From an uncultured Bacteroidales bacterium (GTDB lineage Bacteria; Bacteroidota; Bacteroidia; Bacteroidales; UBA932), in contig CAKUYQ010000008.1 of the NCBI GenBank assembly GCA_934717185.1, forward strand, positions 1 to 64,000: DNA of 64,000 nucleotides, given 5' to 3'. Below the pieces are notes generated by a model that saw only the letters and a program-made list of their open reading frames with translations, searched no databases and had not been told where the DNA came from. A program made the translations under genes and the position numbers. This document shows positions 59,525 to 64,000 of this stretch, piece by piece (position 1 is the stretch's first letter; every line of letters starts with the position of its first letter).

Positions 59525-60832
59525 ATGGAATTGACTGTAATTATAATTGTTATTGCGGCTTTAGGTTTAATTTGTATTAATCTGCTTGCTGTTAGGAGTA
59601 TAAAGATGCAGGCGGGAGAGGTAGGCACGCTCTTGAATGAAATAAGGGATACTCTCAAGGAGAATAGGGAAGACTATGCGCGTGCACAAAAGCTATTAAG
59701 AGATGAAGTAGCTAATAATATCTCTATTTTTAAAGAATCTGTCAATGAACGAATTGACTCCGCAGGGAAAATGCAGATTGAGAAGATAGAAAGGGCGTCG
59801 GCAATGCAGCAGGAGAAATTGGATAAGGCTACATTGGTACAGATGGAAAAATTAGCCGGGTTTGCAGAGCTTCAAAGGGTTAAATTAGAGCAGTTGGACA
59901 AGACGCAGCAGATATTGGTTGCAAATACAGAGAGCAAATTAGAGAACATAAGGGTTACTGTGGAGGAGAAGTTGGACAAGACATTGGCAGACAGGTTGGG
60001 GCGTAGCTTTGAAACTGTGGGGAAGCAACTTAGCGAGGTACAGCAGGGACTTGGAGAGATGAAAAACTTGGCTCAGGATGTAGGTGGTTTGAAGCGTGTA
60101 TTGAGTAATGTAAAACTTAGAGGCGGATTGGGAGAGGTCCAGTTGGAGATGCTTTTGGAGAATATTTTGGCACCGGGGCAATATGAGGCAAATGTCTGCA
60201 CAAAGAGCGGTAGCAGGGAGATTGTTGAGTTTGCTGTTAAACTTCCCGGCAATGGCGGCAGTGCAGAGCCTGTATGGCTTCCTGTTGATGCTAAGTTTCC
60301 CAAGGATGTTTATGAGAAACTTCAAACAGCATACGATTTGGCAGATTCTGTAGCAATGGAGACCGCACAGAGGGAGCTGGAAAATGCCATTAAACTGAAT
60401 GCAAAGGATATAGCGACAAAATATTTGGATCCTCCGCATACCACAAATTTTGCCATTATGTTTCTTCCGTTTGAGGGGATCTATGCAGAGGTTGTGCGTA
60501 AGGCAAATCTGTTGGAGGAGGTTCATAGAAGATATAACGTTATTATTACCGGGCCAACGACTCTCGCAGCTATTTTAAACAGCCTTCAGATGGGATTTAA
60601 AACCTTGGCAATCCAGCGCCGGAGCAGTGAGGTATGGGAGACTCTTGGTGCTGTAAAAACGGAGTTTGAGACTTTTGGTGGAATTTTGGAGAAGGCAAAG
60701 AACAAGATACAAGGCGGTATTTCTGAGATAGATACGCTTGTTGGAACACGTACAAGGGTTATACAGAGAAAACTCAAAGAGGTTGAATCGTTAGACAATG
60801 AGCTATCTTACAAGATTTTGGATAATAATTAG
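59525..60832 (+). CDS. rmuC: DNA recombination protein RmuC
   Basis: 435 aa. One N-terminal transmembrane helix (about 3-22), a long coiled coil (about 35-165) and the PD-(D/E)XK-type RmuC nuclease domain (about 180-420) with LRGGLGEVQLE, LPVDAKFP and FLPFEGIYAE. It is linked to limiting DNA inversions and processing DNA ends. A TTGTCGGGAA motif lies 11 bp before the start codon. Confidence 0.92.
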   Translation: MELTVIIIVIAALGLICINLLAVRSIKMQAGEVGTLLNEIRDTLKENREDYARAQKLLRDEVANNISIFKESVNERIDSAGKMQIEKIERASAMQQEKLDKATLVQMEKLAGFAELQRVKLEQLDKTQQILVANTESKLENIRVTVEEKLDKTLADRLGRSFETVGKQLSEVQQGLGEMKNLAQDVGGLKRVLSNVKLRGGLGEVQLEMLLENILAPGQYEANVCTKSGSREIVEFAVKLPGNGGSAEPVWLPVDAKFPKDVYEKLQTAYDLADSVAMETAQRELENAIKLNAKDIATKYLDPPHTTNFAIMFLPFEGIYAEVVRKANLLEEVHRRYNVIITGPTTLAAILNSLQMGFKTLAIQRRSSEVWETLGAVKTEFETFGGILEKAKNKIQGGISEIDTLVGTRTRVIQRKLKEVESLDNELSYKILDNN

Positions 60833-60897
60833 CATAGAATGACAAAGAGCGTCTATTTTTCGTAACTTGCGGTCTCAAAAATTTCAAAATAAAAACT

Positions 60898-62580
60898 ATG
60901 AAAAAACGTGCAATTATCGCTGTTTGTGTGGCACTTCTTGCGGGCACACCATCCGCAAACGGGCAGGGCTTCTTAAAAGGCCTTAAAAAATTAGGAGAAA
61001 AAGTTGAAAAAACAATAGAGAAACATACCTCATCTAATCGCAGTAAAGAGGAAAGTAGTAGTAAATCCAATCTCAAGCAGGGAAATAACAGTAGTAGAAG
61101 AGTACAAATAAATGATGGAAATATGGAGGATGAAAAGCCTACTGTAAGGCTTCCGGAACAGCATACGGCTCTGTTTGAACCGCTCGGGTACCCGGCTGAA
61201 CCAACTTACGGTACAAAAAGGGTAAAGCCTGTGGTTCCACCCGTAGGTCCGTCAAAGCAGGTTGCTTGGGTAGACAAAATGCCTAATCCGCGTGAATTGG
61301 ATAACTACAGCCTTGTGGCGGAGCTTAAGATGTTGGAGACATCTGTAGAAGATGGAATAATAGAGCGACTTTCTCCTGCTGACCATCGTCTTGAAACTAT
61401 AAGGGCAATTGTGCTTGAACGCTGCGATGCTTTAAACAATTTTGTAAAATTATACAACGATGTAAAAGATGAATACAAAGATCCTGAAGCGTATAATTGG
61501 GTTATTAACGGTTCACACCGCAATATGGCTGATATACTCAGCGGAGATGCATATAAAACTCTTTTAAGATCATCACTTGAACCGCTATTCAGCCCTACAG
61601 CATATATAAATGACGATACAAGAGCATATTTTGCCGCTCACGGCGGATATGAGAATGCTATCAACGTAAAATGGACAAAGTGGGATCCGGAGCCGAACAA
61701 GAAGGAGATAGGCACGTCCAATGCCGGAACTAAGGGTAAAGTCCTTAGCGAAAACGGTTCGGGTGCGCATGTGGATATTGATGGAATTGTTTATATCCTG
61801 CATAACAACGGGTACAGAGCCTTTATGTCTGAACTTGCAACAACGGCAGTGGCCGGTAAGGATATTGTGATTCCGGACTATGTTGAATATAAAGGGAAAA
61901 AATATGCAGTGGAATCAATGCGCGGGGGGCTCTTCTCCAATACAAAAATCAAGTCTGTAAAACTGCCGGCTACACTTGATGAGATTCCAAATGGGGCATT
62001 TAGAAACACCGCCATTACGGAGATTGTGATTCCGGCATCTGTAAAGGTCATTCAAGGCTCTGCTTTCTTTGACTGCAAGAACCTTACAAAGGTAGTATTT
62101 GAAAGTGAAAGTATGGATGCTGTACACGGATGTTTCCAGAACTGCATTAAACTCCAAAGCATAGTATTCCCCAAAAAACTTAAAGAGGGGATGAGCTACG
62201 ATATGTTCAGAGGTTGTACCTCGCTTGCTAATGTTACGCTTCCCGACAATTTACAGAGTATTCCTTCAAATATGTTCAGCGGGTGCAAAAGCCTAAAAGC
62301 AATTGAAATTCCCGCAAGCGTAAAGAAGATAGATGACAGTGCTTTTGATGACTGTCCTATAACAACTCTTTCAATACCGGGAGTGAATGAGATTGAGGAG
62401 GGTACATTCTCTGATTGCAAGACATTAAAGACCCTGAAAATCAATTCTGCACTCAAAGCAAAACTAATAGAGGACAACTTCTGGCTGTATGTAACAAACT
62501 TTGGCGAGAACCCATACCTCAAACCAAAACTTACAGGCAATACCGTCTCTGTGGCAGATGGAATAGTTGTAATTGAATAG
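60898..62580 (+). CDS. Secreted BspA-type leucine-rich repeat protein
   Basis: 560 aa with a signal peptide (about 1-22). A Lys/Ser-rich segment (about 25-75), an unknown middle domain (about 80-290) and C-terminal LRR_5/BspA-type repeats (about 320-545) with recurring FxxCxxLxxIxIPxxVxxI units (for example FFDCKNLTKV, MFSGCKSLKAIEIP). Such repeats mediate surface or host binding. The next gene is also a secreted protein. Confidence 0.82.
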   Translation: MKKRAIIAVCVALLAGTPSANGQGFLKGLKKLGEKVEKTIEKHTSSNRSKEESSSKSNLKQGNNSSRRVQINDGNMEDEKPTVRLPEQHTALFEPLGYPAEPTYGTKRVKPVVPPVGPSKQVAWVDKMPNPRELDNYSLVAELKMLETSVEDGIIERLSPADHRLETIRAIVLERCDALNNFVKLYNDVKDEYKDPEAYNWVINGSHRNMADILSGDAYKTLLRSSLEPLFSPTAYINDDTRAYFAAHGGYENAINVKWTKWDPEPNKKEIGTSNAGTKGKVLSENGSGAHVDIDGIVYILHNNGYRAFMSELATTAVAGKDIVIPDYVEYKGKKYAVESMRGGLFSNTKIKSVKLPATLDEIPNGAFRNTAITEIVIPASVKVIQGSAFFDCKNLTKVVFESESMDAVHGCFQNCIKLQSIVFPKKLKEGMSYDMFRGCTSLANVTLPDNLQSIPSNMFSGCKSLKAIEIPASVKKIDDSAFDDCPITTLSIPGVNEIEEGTFSDCKTLKTLKINSALKAKLIEDNFWLYVTNFGENPYLKPKLTGNTVSVADGIVVIE

Positions 62581-62690
62581 AACCGAATGGCAGTTTTTGC
62601 GCCAAGTGATTTGTTGAAAATTGGCTCAATAGATAATAGTGCTGATTTTTAAGTAATTACAACATTATATGTGAAAGAAAAAATAAAAAT

Positions 62691-64000
62691 ATGAATAGAA
62701 AAACTATACTTATAATAATGATGGTGGCACTATTGCTGCCGCTGTGCTTATTTGCACAGAATAAGCCCAAAATCAAGACAGTGGATATAACCCTTGAGTT
62801 GCCAAAACCCGGATCATCACTTGAAGATGCCCGTGAGCAGAAGTTTTCATCCGCCGTTACTGAGTATGGAGATCTTAATCCATCGGGAGGAATTCAAGTT
62901 ATGAGTATAGATTGGGACGGTGACTTTAAAGAGGATGATGACGGTGGTATGTTCTTTAAAGATGGATTTGAGTATCAGGCTATGATTGAATTTATGGTAG
63001 ATCCAGACGGAAAATATTCTACAGACTACATCTTTAAGAACGGAGACTACTACATTGACGGATCAAGAATAAAGGTAACGGTTAATGGCGTTGAAGCGGA
63101 GGTACAACTTAGCGCTCCATATTTTATAGGTGTTCATGTATCATTTGTAATAGGCTCAGGAGGAAAAGGATCAGACAGAGAGCTTGCTCAAAATATTGTT
63201 ACAGATTACATACTTAATAAAGATAGCTACAGAGCCACATTGGAACCGTATTCCATTGAGTATGCCAATGCCAATAACCCTCTTATAAATCCAAGAGACT
63301 TGATAGTTATAGACAACGCTCACGATGTTTCTATAACTGCTGGTGATGGAAATAATCAAAAAGCCATGCTTATTACCAAAATAATTATTGACACAGACAA
63401 TGAGCACAAATATAAAAGGTGGTATGCAGCTGCTTTAAATTCAAGTAGCGGGCCACACAATATAAGAGAGGTATGGATTAGCAGTAAAGTTGACGCTACA
63501 GCATTTTATGTTGCCATGTTCTCTTCAACAGATGGAAGTTTGGACGATGATGTAAACACTTATACACCATATTACAGTTCTCCTTTCTATAGCCAAAGGG
63601 CAACCCTCTTTATTCCGGAATCTGCAGTAGATGGAATAATAGAGAGAATGAGCACACCAACATGGAAGCGTAAGCCTCTTTTTGCAATAAAAACATATAG
63701 CGGCGATGTTTACCAAGCTCAAAAGGCAGGTGCAGAGGCTGCCAAGCCATTCTGTACAAATCATATTTATACGGCAAAAATTGCAGGATCAGACAGAAGG
63801 GTGAGATATTGGACATGTAGAGAGCATGACAGGTATTACTATTCCTGCAAGATATGCGGCAAATGCGAGCATAATGATGGTCATACATTTGTAGAGCCGG
63901 GTGGCGAACTGTTTCATGTGTATGATCTTCCTCTTGCAGACGATCAGGCATACGTTGGTGTAAATGCGGCAGGCCATCATGTATGGTGGTACAGCTGTCT
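62691..64000 (+). CDS. Large secreted protein, partial (runs off the window)
   Basis: At least 436 codons, open to the window end. It has a signal peptide (ends near LFAQ, residue 23) and a mostly beta middle. Near the end a Cys/His cluster (WTCREHDRYYYSC, KICGKCEHNDGH, then HHVWWYSC, about 385-436) looks like repeated zinc-ribbon-like knuckles. I do not recognise the family. It follows the LRR gene by 110 bp. Confidence 0.75.
   Translation, partial: MNRKTILIIMMVALLLPLCLFAQNKPKIKTVDITLELPKPGSSLEDAREQKFSSAVTEYGDLNPSGGIQVMSIDWDGDFKEDDDGGMFFKDGFEYQAMIEFMVDPDGKYSTDYIFKNGDYYIDGSRIKVTVNGVEAEVQLSAPYFIGVHVSFVIGSGGKGSDRELAQNIVTDYILNKDSYRATLEPYSIEYANANNPLINPRDLIVIDNAHDVSITAGDGNNQKAMLITKIIIDTDNEHKYKRWYAAALNSSSGPHNIREVWISSKVDATAFYVAMFSSTDGSLDDDVNTYTPYYSSPFYSQRATLFIPESAVDGIIERMSTPTWKRKPLFAIKTYSGDVYQAQKAGAEAAKPFCTNHIYTAKIAGSDRRVRYWTCREHDRYYYSCKICGKCEHNDGHTFVEPGGELFHVYDLPLADDQAYVGVNAAGHHVWWYSC

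Larger units (their letters stand above)
538..62249. repeat. Dispersed 10-mer TTGTCGGGAA, 20 exact copies
   Basis: As TTGTCGGGAA on the plus strand starting at 538, 7740, 9529, 10044, 32752, 41800, 48244, 53763 and 59504; as TTCCCGACAA starting at 4305, 10013, 14855, 30901, 34172, 36357, 37926, 44780, 53466, 58970 and 62240. Twelve extend to TTGTCGGGAAG. Near copies lie at about 4007, 27101, 30514, 31676, 32192, 36135, 41982, 48197. Random expectation for both strands is about 0.1. Seven exact copies are intergenic. Confidence 0.85.

Noticed and set aside
59939..60526. 195-codon minus-strand frame rich in Cys and Leu
   Set aside because: Antisense to the RmuC coiled coil and nuclease domain; the Cys/Leu richness reflects complement codons of the sense strand.

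Overview
The window reads as chromosomal DNA of an anaerobic member of the Bacteroidota, most likely Bacteroidales. The evidence is a SusC/SusD pair, a fimbrillin-type gene set, many lipoproteins with Bacteroidetes-style lipoboxes, BACON and DUF5689 domains, the oxygen-sensitive NrdD/NrdG ribonucleotide reductase, a menaquinone pathway, and candidate promoters of the Bacteroides TAnnTTTG (-7) type. Genus cannot be named from the sequence alone. No tRNA, IS transposase, prophage or CRISPR array was seen.

Layout: 1-70 is the 3' tail of a 5S rRNA gene and its terminator, so an rRNA operon lies just outside. 0.3-7.4 kb (minus strand) holds metH-metF, then a lipoprotein and a PagL-like outer-membrane deacylase. 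7.8-10.6 kb is nrdD-nrdG. 10.7-19.4 kb is a five-gene surface locus: two DUF5689 lipoproteins, a secreted DRGH-type nuclease, a secreted EEP-family phosphodiesterase and a TonB-dependent receptor. This looks like extracellular nucleic-acid degradation coupled to uptake. 19.8-24.4 kb is a SusC/SusD pair. 24.6-25.9 kb is a RIC/hemerythrin protein with a degenerate response regulator. 26.1-30.3 kb is fimbrial. 30.4-38.1 kb has trpS, two tandem leukocidin-like lipoproteins, a TGS-uridine kinase fusion and a His-rich CobW-type GTPase. 38.2-41.7 kb has menA and a short-form dxs. 42.1-44.8 kb is an ECF sigma operon. 45.0-48.7 kb has a duplicated structured leader before a metallophosphoesterase, a radical SAM/lipoprotein pair and bcp. 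49-52.1 kb has a nitroreductase, a MATE pump and a uracil permease. 52.4-59.2 kb is the menaquinone cluster thioesterase-menF-menD-menB-menC-menE. 59.5-64 kb has rmuC, an LRR protein and a truncated secreted protein.

The most unusual content is outside the genes. (1) Six copies of a 55-159 bp imperfectly palindromic element (AGTAATCTT...AACGCTTACT); five lie directly 5' of unrelated genes, always in the same orientation to the start codon. (2) A 10-mer, TTGTCGGGAA, occurs 20 times exactly, on both strands, enriched between genes and sometimes as inverted pairs that form terminators. This is the signature expected of a DNA uptake sequence. (3) A 145-bp three-hairpin unit is duplicated in tandem before the metallophosphoesterase gene. 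(4) A nested structured RNA candidate lies between menB and menC. (5) Intergenic tracts built of GCYAAA-like hexamers cluster around the men genes.

Start codons were moved where the longest reading frame begins at TTG and a better ATG with a clean signal peptide lies just inside. All functional names rest on motif recognition by eye; no database search was run.
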